Positions 54,146 to 63,930 are shown, counted from the stretch's first letter. The stretch: DNA of 64,000 bases from Actinomycetes bacterium (GCA_024638645.1 JAHEJX010000006.1:1-64000); one strand, 5' to 3'. Notes: generated from the letters alone by a model not told the origin. Numbers and translations: made by a program.

Positions 54146-55408
54146 TCATGTACGAGAGATCCTGGCCCCGAGAGCCACCATCTTTGGTACGAACCCCGCG
54201 TAACCTCGATCGATGTGATCTGCGTCGACGACTCTCGTTTCCCCGTCTGCAACGAGCCCCGCCAGTACGAGAGCGGCGGCGGCCCGGATATCGCAGCCGT
54301 CCACCTCGCATCCACTCATCTCGTCCACGCCTCGAACCACAACGTGCTGGCCGTCAGTCGTTATGTCTGCGCCCATACGATTCAGCTCACCGACATAGCG
54401 GAATCGGGCGGCGTAGACATTCTCGGTGACGATGGAGGTGCCGTCGGCAGTAGCCAGAAAAGCCACCATCTGCGGATGCATGTCGGTGTGGAACCCGGGA
54501 TATGGAAGCGTGGCGAAGTCCACCGGCGATGCGCGCTCGGGTCCCGCCACGGTGACCCAGTCTTCACCCGTTGATACCTCGCACCCGGCGGCAGCCATCT
54601 TGCGGAGCTCCATTCGGAGATGATCTGGGACACAATCGATGATGGTCACAGCACCGCCGGTGATGGCGCCGGCAAGTGCGTAAGTGCCGGCTTCCAGCCG
54701 GTCCGGAACCACACGATGATTGGCCGGTTCCAGGCCGGGCACACCGTGAACGGTTATCGAAGAGGTACCGGCGCCCTCAATCTTCGCCCCCATCTTGTTG
54801 AGGTACTCGGCAAGGTCGGCAAGCTCCGGTTCCCTGGCAGCATTCGAGATTGTCGAGGTGCCGGATGCCATCGCCGCCGCCAGGAGGATGTTTTCTGTGG
54901 CCCCGACACTGGGAAACTCGAGGTAGATGTCTGATGCATGCAGTCCGTCGGGAGCAGTGCCCCTGAGCACGCCGTGGCTCAGTTCGAAGGTGGCGCCCAT
55001 TTCCCGCAAACCGTCCAAATGCATATCAATGGGTCGCGACCCAAAGTCGTCGCCACCGGGCAGAGCGACTCGTGCTTCCCCGCAGCGCGCCAGCAGAGCT
55101 CCGAGTATCAGGATGGATGCTCGCATCTTGCGAACGAGCTGGAGCGGCGCCTCAGGATTGGGTCGCTCTGGCACGGTGATTTGAAGGGAGTTGCCTTCAC
55201 GTTGACACGTGGCACCGGCGTGCGATAGAACCTCTCCCATGATCGCCACGTCGGCAATCCCGGGAACGTTGTCGAGAACGTGGTCCCCCGGGGCGAGCAT
55301 GGCAGCGACCATGTGCTTGAGAACCGCGTTCTTGGCCCCGAGAACGGCTACCTCGCCACGCAGAGGCGCACCGCCGGTCACCTTGATCGTTTCGATCCTC
55401 GAACTCAC
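54146..55408 (-). CDS. murA: UDP-N-acetylglucosamine 1-carboxyvinyltransferase, Asp-type
   Basis: 420 residues from a GTG. EPSP-synthase fold; it transfers enolpyruvate from PEP to UDP-GlcNAc, the first committed peptidoglycan step. The fosfomycin target Cys (Cys115 in E. coli, GGCxxGxRP) is here Asp120 in LPGGDDFGSRPIDMH, as in M. tuberculosis, which is naturally fosfomycin resistant. Other motifs (GAKNAVLK, RMGADI) are normal. Single-gene transcript; a lipoprotein gene lies 51 nt upstream. Confidence 0.95.
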   Translation of the reverse strand: MSSRIETIKVTGGAPLRGEVAVLGAKNAVLKHMVAAMLAPGDHVLDNVPGIADVAIMGEVLSHAGATCQREGNSLQITVPERPNPEAPLQLVRKMRASILILGALLARCGEARVALPGGDDFGSRPIDMHLDGLREMGATFELSHGVLRGTAPDGLHASDIYLEFPSVGATENILLAAAMASGTSTISNAAREPELADLAEYLNKMGAKIEGAGTSSITVHGVPGLEPANHRVVPDRLEAGTYALAGAITGGAVTIIDCVPDHLRMELRKMAAAGCEVSTGEDWVTVAGPERASPVDFATLPYPGFHTDMHPQMVAFLATADGTSIVTENVYAARFRYVGELNRMGADITTDGQHVVVRGVDEMSGCEVDGCDIRAAAALVLAGLVADGETRVVDADHIDRGYAGFVPKMVALGARISRT

Positions 55409-55459
55409 GGTACGAGTCTACGGCGAATGCCGGCTACTGCAGGGTACCGGCCCGTCGCT

Positions 55460-55990
55460 TCACAGATCCTCGTTGAGAACCACTAGGCCGCTGCGAAAGA
55501 CGTTGGCGTGAGACTCCCAGCTCGAGTTGGGGGCCCTGACTTCGACGCCGAAGCCCTTCGACGGAGTCACAGGGACAAGTCGATGCCAGAGGCGCCCGCT
55601 CGAGATAAATCCCCACGAGTCGTAGACCCCACCCTGCTCGAGCATCACGTTGGCCAACTCAGCTTCGCCACCGTCGAGGATCGACCACAGGAGTTCAACG
55701 ACGTCTCGAGGAGCCACGGGCCACGACGCTCCGGCATTCACAGCTATTCCTTCGAGATTGACCCGACCAACCGTCGCGATGACGTCGGCTGAGTCTGCAT
55801 GGGTGAACGAAACGAACCTTTCTCCTGTTTCTGCCACGGTCCAGCCATCCGGATAGTCGACGCAGAAGTCGGCTATGCAGACCTGCTGGGTCGCGGCTAT
55901 CACAGGCGCGTTGGGACCGCCGCCGCACGACGCTACGAGCATCGCCGCGGCGAGTGCGACGATCTGGGAAAGCCTGGTACTGCGATACAT
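55460..55990 (-). CDS. Small lipoprotein of unknown function
   Basis: About 176 residues from the ATG at 55990; 56002 is alternative. Lipobox LVASC followed by GGG. The mature part has an early CIADFCVDYP Cys pair and is otherwise a beta-rich domain. No family recognised. 51 nt upstream of murA on the same strand. Confidence 0.75.
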   Translation of the reverse strand: MYRSTRLSQIVALAAAMLVASCGGGPNAPVIAATQQVCIADFCVDYPDGWTVAETGERFVSFTHADSADVIATVGRVNLEGIAVNAGASWPVAPRDVVELLWSILDGGEAELANVMLEQGGVYDSWGFISSGRLWHRLVPVTPSKGFGVEVRAPNSSWESHANVFRSGLVVLNEDL

Positions 55991-56067
55991 CGTTCCTCTC
56001 AAACGCCCGGTCCGGGGCGCCGATTCATTAGTACTATTGCCGCTCCCCCACTTCTTGATCGGCTGCT

Positions 56068-58137
56068 GTGATGCAAGAACGATATATCAACCGAGAGTTG
56101 TCGCTGCTGGCGTTCCAGGAGCGGGTTCTCGCGCTCGCCGCAGAGGCGACCGCTCCCCTACTCGAGCGGCTCAAGTTCATTGCCATCGTGAGTTCCAACC
56201 TCGACGAGTTCTTTCAGGTCAGGGTCTCCGGTCTCATCGGACAGAAGCGCAGCGGAGCCGACATCCGGTCGATCGATGGGATGACGGCGTCTGAGCAGCT
56301 CGAAGCCATTCGGCAACGGGTGGCATCGATCGTCACTGAGCAAGACGACATCTTTCTCGACCAGATAGTGCCGGCCCTCGACAAGGAAGGCATTGCATTC
56401 GTCAGTTGGGACGAGCTCCCCGCCGCAGAACGCCGCGAGCTGGCTGTGACGTTCGAAGAGCAGATGTTTCCCGTCTTGACACCGCTTGCGGTCGACCCGG
56501 CACACCCCTTCCCGTACATCTCGAACCTGTCCTTGAACCTGGCCGTACTGGTTCGCGACGCGGCGTCGGACACGCGCCGTTTTGCCCGCGTCAAGATCCC
56601 ACCCGTTTTGCCGAGATTCGTACCCCTCGCCGATGGCGAGCGCTTCGTACCCCTCGAACAGGTAGTTGCTGCGCATTTGCCACGCCTGTTCCCGGGTAGC
56701 ACGGTCGAGGCTCACTTCGCATTCCGTGTGACACGCAACGCCGATTTCGCGGTTGAGGAGGACGAGGCCGACGACCTGCTGTCCGCAATGGAGAACGTCC
56801 TCTACTTCAGGCAGCGCTCAGCGAGCGCTGTGCGGCTCGAGGTGGAAGAGGACATGACCGACGAAGTCCTCAACGTTCTCATCCGCGAGCTCGACCTGAC
56901 CTTTGATGACGTCACAATTCACCGGGCGCCACTCGGCCTGTCGGCGCTATTCAGCATCCACAGTGTCAATCGCCCCGATCTCAAAGACCCACCGTGGGTG
57001 CCGACCACACAGCGGACCCTCACCCCGGCGGGCGAGACGGTCGATTTCTTCGCAAAGATGAGACAGCAAGACATTCTCGTGCATCACCCTTATGAGTCGT
57101 TCGGCACGTCGACTGCCGCCTTTCTCGCCCAAGCAGTGAAGGACCCTGACGTCCTCGCCATCAAACAGACCCTCTACCGAACATCCGCGGCAGACGACCC
57201 GGCGATAGGAGGCGAGCGGGCCGTGGTTGAGATGCTCCGTGAAGCAGCCATGGCCGGCAAGCAGGTTGTTGTGCTCGTCGAGCTGAAAGCTCGGTTCGAT
57301 GAAGCGGCGAATATCAACTGGGCTCGGATGCTCGAAGACGCAGGCGCCCATGTCGCGTACGGCGTGACCGGCTTGAAGACCCACGCCAAGATCCTCCTCG
57401 TGGTGCGCCGTGAAGATGGCGGGGTTCGCCGGTACGCCCATCTGGGCACGGGCAATTACAACCCCAAAACTGCAGTCATCTACGAAGACCTTGGTTTGTT
57501 CACCGCAGACGAGAAGATCGGGGCCGACATCTCGGAGCTCTTCAACTCGCTCACCGGTTACGGTGCGGGCGCCGAGTACCGGAAGCTGTTGGTGGCGCCG
57601 GCGCGGCTGAAGGACCGCATGATCGAGCGGATCCGTAACGAAGCGGCGCTCGGCACCGATGGCAAGATCGTCTTCAAGATCAACCACATCACCGATCCGG
57701 ACGTCATTGACGAGCTGTACGCCGCCTCGCAGGCCGGCACTCGGGTCGAGCTCATCGTGCGAGGGATCTGCTCTATCAGGGCCGGAGTCCCCGGGCTTTC
57801 AGACAACATCAGCGTACGTTCGATCGTCGGCCGCTTCCTAGAGCACTCCCGGATCTACCGCTTCGGCCGACCAGGTCGGGGTGCGGTCTACTACATGGGT
57901 TCGGCCGACCTCATGCAGCGCAATCTCAGCGGAAGGGTGGAGTCGCTGGTTCCGGTCACCGATTCCGGCCTTCAGGAGCGCATAGAGGAGATTCTCGACA
58001 CACTGCGCGCCGATGATGTGCTGGCATGGGAGCTCGAGCCGAGCGGTGAGTGGCACAAGGTTCCGGCCGACGCCGGAATCGATACTCACGTCACAATGCA
58101 GGCGAGCGCACTCAACCGAAGCAAGGAAGCGTCCTAG
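56068..58137 (+). CDS. ppk: Polyphosphate kinase
   Basis: 689 residues from a GTG at 56068 (ATG at 56071 is equally likely). The PPK1 domains are all present: N domain YINRELSLLAFQERVL, middle HPFPYISNLSLN, and C1/C2 with the autophosphorylated His in GLKTHAKILLVVRRE and HLGTGNYN. It makes polyphosphate from ATP reversibly. Its stop TAG overlaps the next gene by 1 nt. The ppk1-mutT1 neighbourhood is also found in mycobacteria. Confidence 0.96.
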   Translation: MMQERYINRELSLLAFQERVLALAAEATAPLLERLKFIAIVSSNLDEFFQVRVSGLIGQKRSGADIRSIDGMTASEQLEAIRQRVASIVTEQDDIFLDQIVPALDKEGIAFVSWDELPAAERRELAVTFEEQMFPVLTPLAVDPAHPFPYISNLSLNLAVLVRDAASDTRRFARVKIPPVLPRFVPLADGERFVPLEQVVAAHLPRLFPGSTVEAHFAFRVTRNADFAVEEDEADDLLSAMENVLYFRQRSASAVRLEVEEDMTDEVLNVLIRELDLTFDDVTIHRAPLGLSALFSIHSVNRPDLKDPPWVPTTQRTLTPAGETVDFFAKMRQQDILVHHPYESFGTSTAAFLAQAVKDPDVLAIKQTLYRTSAADDPAIGGERAVVEMLREAAMAGKQVVVLVELKARFDEAANINWARMLEDAGAHVAYGVTGLKTHAKILLVVRREDGGVRRYAHLGTGNYNPKTAVIYEDLGLFTADEKIGADISELFNSLTGYGAGAEYRKLLVAPARLKDRMIERIRNEAALGTDGKIVFKINHITDPDVIDELYAASQAGTRVELIVRGICSIRAGVPGLSDNISVRSIVGRFLEHSRIYRFGRPGRGAVYYMGSADLMQRNLSGRVESLVPVTDSGLQERIEEILDTLRADDVLAWELEPSGEWHKVPADAGIDTHVTMQASALNRSKEAS

Positions 58138-59039
58138 TGGCGAAGTTGCTGCGAAGAGAGTCGGACTACCTCCCCACTATTTGGGCTGCGGGCGCAGCTG
58201 TGTATCGCATGCGCAACGGCAAGCCCGAGATCCTTCTCACCCATCGGCCCCGCTATGACGACTGGTCACTGCCCAAGGGGAAGCTCAACCGGGGTGAAGG
58301 CTTCAGGGATTGTGCGGAACGTGAAACAGAGGAGGAAAGCGGAGTCACAGGGGTCGTCGAGGATTTGATCGGCACCGTCGGCTACGTGACGGGCGCCGGG
58401 AACAACAAGGCCGTCCGCTATTGGCTGCTCCAGGCAAAGGACGAGTCGTTCAAACCAAACCAGGAAGTGGACAAGATTCGCTGGTTCCGCCCGAACAAGG
58501 CGATGGACAAAGCAACCTATTCCCGCGACGAGGCAATAATCGCCGCAGCTGTTGACATGGCCATGGACCGTGAGCCCGGCACCGTCTATCTGGTGCGACA
58601 CGCCCACGCCGGAGAGAAGAAGAAGTGGCGCAAGGCCGATGTTGTGCGACCAATTTCGAAGAAGGGCCACGAGCAGGTCGAGGAGCTAACGACCCGTCTC
58701 GTGCGGACCCCTATCACTGAAGTACTTTCGAGCCCCTCGCTGCGTTGTGAACAATCAGTCGCACCGCTTGCGGCGCGGCTCGGACTAAAAGTCAGAACGG
58801 CGCAGGCTTTGCGCCGCGAATCCACATTGGACAAGACCCTGCGGCTCATTCGCAAGAACCGCGGGAAGCGCACCGTGATGTGCGCGCACGGCGAGACCAT
58901 CGGTCCGCTGATAGAGAAGCTCGCCGCCGACCCGAAGGTCGACGTACGAGGACCGATGGAGTGGCCGAAAGGCTCGATTTGGGTGGTCACGACCCGCAAG
59001 AATCGGATCGTCAGAGCCCGATACGTCCCGCCTGCCTAG
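58137..59039 (+). CDS. MutT1-like Nudix hydrolase fused to histidine phosphatase
   Basis: 300 residues from a GTG overlapping the ppk stop (TAGTG), with AAGGAAG upstream. Nudix box at about 44-66 (GKLNRGEGFRDCAERETEEE, then SG) and an RHG phosphatase domain from about 145 (YLVRHAHAGEK, second His in CAHGETIGP). Mycobacterial MutT1 has this order and hydrolyses 8-oxo-GTP and diadenosine polyphosphates. Same activity is inferred here. Confidence 0.9.
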   Translation: MAKLLRRESDYLPTIWAAGAAVYRMRNGKPEILLTHRPRYDDWSLPKGKLNRGEGFRDCAERETEEESGVTGVVEDLIGTVGYVTGAGNNKAVRYWLLQAKDESFKPNQEVDKIRWFRPNKAMDKATYSRDEAIIAAAVDMAMDREPGTVYLVRHAHAGEKKKWRKADVVRPISKKGHEQVEELTTRLVRTPITEVLSSPSLRCEQSVAPLAARLGLKVRTAQALRRESTLDKTLRLIRKNRGKRTVMCAHGETIGPLIEKLAADPKVDVRGPMEWPKGSIWVVTTRKNRIVRARYVPPA

Positions 59040-59692
59040 AGAGAGCGTACCCAATCGGCGGCCCGGCCCACGATGCCGTCGATGACCTCCGCCGTTGTCG
59101 ACTCGGACCTCTTGGGGACATTGAAGCTGTGGTCGCCAAGTTCGATCACCTCCACGGTGGCATTTGGCAGGGTCTTTGCCAATGGCACCATCAGCTCGGG
59201 CGGGCTGAGGCGGTCTCGCGTGCCGGCGAAGAAGATCTGCGGTACTCCAATTCTCTCCAGGTGATCTGTTGGGCGCGGCTCGCCCTTGCCGATGGGAACG
59301 AGCGGATAGCCGAGGTACAGCATTCCAACGGCAGGCCACCCTGCGTCGCCGGCCAGATGCGAGCCAACCCGGCCGCCCATGGACTTCCCTGCCAGCACGA
59401 CGCCGTCGGCATAGGCGGCGAGGCGGTCCGCGGCAGCCCTGTGCACGGCTAGGAGTTTGGGCATTCGGTCAGGCGCGCGGCGACCCGACTGGATGTAGGA
59501 ATAGTCAAACGTCATCACGATGATGCCGGCAGCGCCGAGGCCACGCCGAACGCGTTCCATGAAGCGATGCCGTTGGCCCGCCCCGGCCCCGTGAGCGAGA
59601 AGCACTCCAACGGATGTGGTGTCCTTCGGGACTTCGAGAAGCGCATCAACTGCGTCGCCACCATCCCATTTGATCTTCAGTCGCCTAGCCAT
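59036..59692 (-). CDS. KANL3/Tex30-like alpha/beta hydrolase
   Basis: About 218 residues from the ATG at 59692 (59710 is alternative). Oxyanion AHGAGAGQRHRFME, nucleophile GKSMGG, Asp in AGTRDRLSPP, His in GDHSFNVPKR. This is the small dienelactone-hydrolase-like family of unknown substrate. No signal peptide. CTAG overlap with the stop of the mutT1-like gene. Confidence 0.85.
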   Translation of the reverse strand: MARRLKIKWDGGDAVDALLEVPKDTTSVGVLLAHGAGAGQRHRFMERVRRGLGAAGIIVMTFDYSYIQSGRRAPDRMPKLLAVHRAAADRLAAYADGVVLAGKSMGGRVGSHLAGDAGWPAVGMLYLGYPLVPIGKGEPRPTDHLERIGVPQIFFAGTRDRLSPPELMVPLAKTLPNATVEVIELGDHSFNVPKRSESTTAEVIDGIVGRAADWVRSL

Positions 59693-59753
59693 GGTCCCAT
59701 TGTGCCGCATTACTCAGTGAGCAGAATGTTCCTGGGCTGCCATGCCAGGCCGT

Positions 59754-59774
59754 GACTACCAGATACGAGATACC
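59754..59774. repeat. Short heptamer patch in a divergent promoter region
   Basis: Three heptads, GACTACC, AGATACG, AGATACC. Unlike the other patches it lies at gene 5' ends, between the hydrolase (minus) and pgl (plus). If pgl used the ATG at 59742 instead of the GTG at 59802, the patch would be coding. Confidence 0.65.
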
Positions 59775-59801
59775 AGGTTCTCCGGAGTTAGTGTCGCTTC
59801 C

Positions 59802-60506
59802 GTGAACGCCATCACCACCCTCGCAACGCCTCAGGCCGTCGCGGCCGCTGCAGCAGATCACATAGCTTCCGCGCTCGACGTCATCGGTGGTCCGGCAACC
59901 CTCGGCCTGGCCGGGGGCGGCACACCGCAAGCGACTTACCGTGAACTCGCGTTACGGGATGTGGCTTGGGAGGACATCACGATGTGGCTCGGGGATGAGC
60001 GATGGGTAGCTCACAATCATCCAGAGTCCAACGTGGGAATGGTGCGTGGAGCGCTCGTCGATTCCGTGAACGGTCACTTACTCGCCCCCAACCATGCTAT
60101 CGGTGACCCGCACGCGGCGGCAGCCGCATATGAGACTGCGCTCGGGTCGGCATTCGTCGATCGGGGCCAGGGCAAGGCCCCCGATATCGTTCTCCTCGGA
60201 ATCGGCGACGACGGGCACACCGCGTCGTTGTTCCCCGGGACGGCCGCCCTCGAAAGCGCCCACCTCGGCTATCTAGCCAACTGGGTCGAGGCCAAAGATG
60301 CATGGCGCCTGACCGCCACACTGCCGTTGCTGTGGTCGGCCGAACAGCTCGTCTTCATCGTCACGGGAGAAGGTAAGGCGCCGATAGTGAAAGAGATTCT
60401 GATTGAATCCAAGCCGTATCCAGCGCAGCGGGCAGCTGAGAGCGCCCTTCTGGCTACCTGGTTTCTCGATGAGGCAGCCGCGAGCCTCTTAGGAGAAGCG
60501 GGCTAA
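59802..60506 (+). CDS. pgl: 6-phosphogluconolactonase
   Basis: About 234 residues from the GTG at 59802; an in-frame ATG at 59742 would give 20 extra residues. GGGTPQATYREL, WLGDERWVAHNHPESNVGM and LGIGDDGHTASLFPG are the SugarP_isomerase/6PGL signatures. It hydrolyses 6-phosphogluconolactone in the pentose phosphate pathway. No zwf or gnd in the window. Shares CTAA with the stop of the next gene. Confidence 0.92.
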   Translation: MNAITTLATPQAVAAAAADHIASALDVIGGPATLGLAGGGTPQATYRELALRDVAWEDITMWLGDERWVAHNHPESNVGMVRGALVDSVNGHLLAPNHAIGDPHAAAAAYETALGSAFVDRGQGKAPDIVLLGIGDDGHTASLFPGTAALESAHLGYLANWVEAKDAWRLTATLPLLWSAEQLVFIVTGEGKAPIVKEILIESKPYPAQRAAESALLATWFLDEAAASLLGEAG

Positions 60507-60913
60507 GGGCCGGGACTGTCTCCAGGTGTGACGCCGCGCATGATCTCGAGCAAGATCGCCCCGGCCAGCGAGTTCGGTTCGAGATCGTCACCAACCCGTT
60601 CCATGATTGCGGCGTTGAGCGCAGCCGGATCGCAGTCGAGCGCCTGGGATCTGCTGTCGAACTCCTTGCCCTTGGCGAGGAGCTCGGCCAAATCGCCTTC
60701 CGCTGGCTGATCACCGGTGATCACGTCGAGCGGAGCCGCCTCCAGTGCAGCGAGCAGCTGAACGGCAAGCGCTTCTCCAGTCGGGATCAAATCGTCGCAA
60801 CTCTGGGCCTCCTCGGGCAGCACCTCAACCTCGATGGGATCAGGCGTGCATGCCGCCAACAGCGAGAAGAGGACGAGCGAGGAGGCGAGCCAGATTCGGG
60901 GGTGAACGAACAC
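60503..60913 (-). CDS. Small lipoprotein of unknown function
   Basis: 136 residues from a GTG. Lipobox SLLAAC, then an acidic helical mature domain with two further Cys (SCDDLIP, ALDCDPA). No family recognised. Convergent with pgl (4-nt CTAA overlap). A membrane protein gene ends just upstream on the same strand (10 nt), so it may be cotranscribed. Confidence 0.7.
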   Translation of the reverse strand: MFVHPRIWLASSLVLFSLLAACTPDPIEVEVLPEEAQSCDDLIPTGEALAVQLLAALEAAPLDVITGDQPAEGDLAELLAKGKEFDSRSQALDCDPAALNAAIMERVGDDLEPNSLAGAILLEIMRGVTPGDSPGP

Positions 60914-60923
60914 AGCGCGCAGT

Positions 60924-61643
60924 CTAAGTCGGCACTTGTGCTGCGCCCTGTCGATATGAGGCGCGGCTGGCCACCCGATAGCCGGCCCACAGGAGCGCAG
61001 CCCCGATCAGCAGCGAGATGGCGAACGCACCACCTTCTCCAAGGGCGGTCAACGAGCCACCGAAAGCAGGAGCAAGGGTGCCAAGGATGATCAGAACGTT
61101 GCCGATCAAGGCGTTGCGGTCACTGCGGCGCCGTACCGCGCTGATTGCGGCCAACCCGATGACGATGACCGTACCAACTCCGCCGGCTATGGCGGCGAAG
61201 GTACGCGGACTCGGGATCGGGGGGACCGCAGGATCGTCGATCATCCCGCGTTGGAAGACGGCGGATCCCTCGGGAACACCGACGTCGGCGATCTCCCCAA
61301 CTGCAGGCGCCACCATGGTCGACCAGGCCGCCAACGCGAAGAACGGGATCAGGAAGCCGACAAATCGTCTACCTGCCCGTTCTCCCCTGACGAGTGCGAT
61401 CGACCCAAGCGCCAAGATCGGGATGTTCACAACAGCCCCGAGGTAATAGAACACACGAAAGCTGGTGTCGGTCCAGCCTCGAAGCAGGCCCCAGGCCAAG
61501 GTCCATGTTGCGATGGCGTACAACGACATCGCCATTGCCCAGGCAAGCGCGTGGAAACGAGCCCGACGCACCTGACTGTGCCACAGATCAATGGCAAAGC
61601 CCGAGGCCAGGGCGGCAGCCAAGAACGCAAGTGCTCCGTCCAT
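60924..61643 (-). CDS. Seven-helix membrane protein of unknown function
   Basis: About 239 residues from the ATG at 61643. Six to seven membrane helices fill the chain; a polar loop of about 30 residues (GSAVFQRGMIDDPAVPPIP) faces out. No transporter motif recognised. 197 nt from the divergent PGPGW gene. Possibly cotranscribed with the lipoprotein 10 nt downstream. Confidence 0.7.
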   Translation of the reverse strand: MDGALAFLAAALASGFAIDLWHSQVRRARFHALAWAMAMSLYAIATWTLAWGLLRGWTDTSFRVFYYLGAVVNIPILALGSIALVRGERAGRRFVGFLIPFFALAAWSTMVAPAVGEIADVGVPEGSAVFQRGMIDDPAVPPIPSPRTFAAIAGGVGTVIVIGLAAISAVRRRSDRNALIGNVLIILGTLAPAFGGSLTALGEGGAFAISLLIGAALLWAGYRVASRASYRQGAAQVPT

Positions 61644-61840
61644 TCGGGCGCAACCATAAGGCCGATGACCGACTGCGTCACAACCACGCCACTCGCGGGG
61701 CCGCGACGATTTCAGAGCCGGCGACGTTGTAGCTGAGGAACGCAACAAGGCTCATCGGCGTCTCATGCGATGGGAGCGCGAATACACCGCCCAATTGAGA
61801 CGCGAAGATCTCGGCCCACAAACCCCAATCCAGACATAAG

Positions 61841-62119
61841 ATGAAATCCATGGCGAGCGACGGTGATGTGAAGAGGGAGGGCGAGGCTGCCGAGCGCCGC
61901 TCTGGGCCGGTCCGCAAGGTAGGGGTGGCGGTCGCCGGCATGGTCGTGATCCTCATCGGCATCCCGATGATCCCGCTGATTGGGCCCGGTTGGCTCGTTG
62001 TGTTCACCGGCCTTGCGATCCTCGCCAGCGAGTTCGAGTGGGCGGGTAGATTGCGGGACCGGATCCGGGACCGGATCCGGTCACTGATTGGAAGATCGCC
62101 TTCTGGAAGCACCGACTGA
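61841..62119 (+). CDS. PGPGW-family small membrane protein
   Basis: 92 residues. The motif PLIGPGWLVVFTGLAILASEFEWA is that of the TIGR02611/PGPGW family, with two membrane helices. The C-terminal tail has a 12-bp perfect direct repeat in the DNA (62055-62078) coding RDRI twice. The stop abuts the ATG of the ABC gene with no gap. Function unknown. Confidence 0.8.
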   Translation: MKSMASDGDVKREGEAAERRSGPVRKVGVAVAGMVVILIGIPMIPLIGPGWLVVFTGLAILASEFEWAGRLRDRIRDRIRSLIGRSPSGSTD

Positions 62120-63037
62120 ATGACCGCTGCCGCTGCGGGGGGTTTGATCTCGACGAGCCGGCTCGGCCATGCATATGGCGAGATCGTCGCGCTCCACCAC
62201 CTCGATTTCGAGGTACCGGACGGCCGGATTGGCCTCGTCGGCGCCAATGGAGCGGGCAAGAGCACCTTGATCAAGGTCCTGCTCGGCATTCTCTCGCCAA
62301 CCGACGGCAACGCGACGGTTCTCGGACACGACGTTCAGCGCGATCCGATTGGCCTCAGAGCGCGAGTTGGCTACATGCCCGAGGAGTCTTGCCTTCCGCT
62401 TTCGCAAACCGCCGCAGACTTCACGGTGTACGCGGCTGAGCTGGCAGGGATCCCAACCAAGGCCGCCCGGCAGAGGGCATCTGATGTCTTGACCCTCGTA
62501 GGCCTGCACGAAGAGCGCTTCCGATACTTGGGCGAGTTCTCCACAGGAATGAAGCAAAGGGCCATGCTCGCCCAGGCAATCGTGCACGACCCCGAACTTG
62601 TCTTTCTAGACGAGCCAACCGCCGGGCTCGACCCCGAAGGCCGCGCAGAGATGCTCGAGCTGATTGCCCGTCTCGGCGACTTCGGTATCAACGTGCTCGT
62701 GTCATCCCATGTGCTCACGGACATCGAGTCGACGTGCGACTGGGTCGTGATGCTCGACGGCGGCAGAGTGCTGCGAACCGGGCCGCTCAGCGGTATCACT
62801 GGTAGCGACACCGTCGATGTCGAGCTCTTCGGGACCCATGATGTGGTAATCGAGCATCTCCAATCTCGCGGTGCAACTGTTGAGGTACGCGGCAAGGTCC
62901 TGCGGATCAGCTCCGAGGAAGATTCGTTCGACATGATCCGAGACGTTCTTGCGGAAACCGGAGTCGGCATGCGTCGCCTTTCCCAATCAGCCCGCACCCT
63001 CGAAGACGTTTTCCTCGCGGAAGGCAACGTCGAATGA
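62120..63037 (+). CDS. ABC exporter ATP-binding protein
   Basis: 305 residues. Walker A GANGAGKST, signature STGMKQRAMLAQA (FSTGMKQ instead of LSGGQ), Walker B LVFLDEPTAGLD, switch His in VLVSSHV. The C-terminal 80 residues resemble the DrrA/NatA-type regulatory tail. It powers a membrane exporter with the next gene, whose start overlaps the stop as ATGA. Confidence 0.92.
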   Translation: MTAAAAGGLISTSRLGHAYGEIVALHHLDFEVPDGRIGLVGANGAGKSTLIKVLLGILSPTDGNATVLGHDVQRDPIGLRARVGYMPEESCLPLSQTAADFTVYAAELAGIPTKAARQRASDVLTLVGLHEERFRYLGEFSTGMKQRAMLAQAIVHDPELVFLDEPTAGLDPEGRAEMLELIARLGDFGINVLVSSHVLTDIESTCDWVVMLDGGRVLRTGPLSGITGSDTVDVELFGTHDVVIEHLQSRGATVEVRGKVLRISSEEDSFDMIRDVLAETGVGMRRLSQSARTLEDVFLAEGNVE

Positions 63038-63930
63038 CTGCTGAACAGGGCGCCGTCTTCGATCTTGGATACCAACCTCACGAGGGGCCGCGACTGGGCC
63101 GTCGCGGGGCGATACTCGCAACGCTGCGCGACGGACTGCGCCGCATCCTCGGGCTGCGCCGCAAAGCGCGTAAGAAGATCATGCCTTGGTTACTTTTCGG
63201 GATCGCTTTGCTCCCGGTCATTGCCATTGTCGGCCTCTCGTTCTTCACGAGCACCGTGCTCGGCGAGGCGGGGCCGGAGAACCCGTTCGCCGGCCATCCA
63301 AACATCTTCACACTGACTACGAGCGTATTCCTGATCTTCACCGCGCTTGCCGGTCCCGAATTGCTCATACCCGATCGCGTCGAGGGCGTGCTGTCCGTCT
63401 ACGCCTCCCGCCCCATGCGGATCAGCGACTACCTGGGAGCGCGTGCCGGTGCTCTCGCAGTCGCAGCAGGAGGCTTCCTCGTTCTGCCCCAGTTGGTGCT
63501 GTACATAGGGCTCGCCTCGTTGCATCCGGACGGGTGGTTCTCAGGCCTGACGGCCAACCTCTCCGACATTCCCAAGATTCTGTTGGCCTCGCTGTTCTAT
63601 CTGCTCGCATATGGGGCTCCCGCATTCTTGATCAGCATGTTTGCCAAGCGACTCGGCCCCGCCTGGGGCGTGTATTTGGCGGTGATGATCCTCTCGACGG
63701 CATTCGCAGTTGCCATCTCCGAGGCCACGGCGGGAATCGGGCGCTGGGCGGCGCTTGCTGCCCTGAGCATCAACCCCGACATCGTGATGGACTGGATATT
63801 TGGACAAACAACGGTTCGCGAAGGAATCTCGAGCGCCGGCTTCAGCCCGATGTGGAGCGTCGGTGTGATCCTCGGCATAGCAATTGTCACCTGGATCGTG
63901 GGGCTGCGCCGCTATCGGAGCCTGCTGTGA
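63034..63930 (+). CDS. ABC-2-type exporter permease
   Basis: 298 residues with six membrane helices. The N-terminal 45 residues are basic and cytoplasmic (RRGAILATLRDGLRRILGLRRKARKK). The C-terminus ends RRYRSLL. Overlaps the ATPase start by ATGA and the next gene by GTGA. Substrate unknown; the NatA/DrrA-type ATPase suggests drug, lipid or ion export. Confidence 0.85.
   Translation: MTAEQGAVFDLGYQPHEGPRLGRRGAILATLRDGLRRILGLRRKARKKIMPWLLFGIALLPVIAIVGLSFFTSTVLGEAGPENPFAGHPNIFTLTTSVFLIFTALAGPELLIPDRVEGVLSVYASRPMRISDYLGARAGALAVAAGGFLVLPQLVLYIGLASLHPDGWFSGLTANLSDIPKILLASLFYLLAYGAPAFLISMFAKRLGPAWGVYLAVMILSTAFAVAISEATAGIGRWAALAALSINPDIVMDWIFGQTTVREGISSAGFSPMWSVGVILGIAIVTWIVGLRRYRSLL

Noticed and set aside
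61841-62119. 12-bp direct repeat as a mobile-element footprint
   Set aside because: The two copies are in frame inside the PGPGW gene and code RDRI twice; simple duplication is enough.
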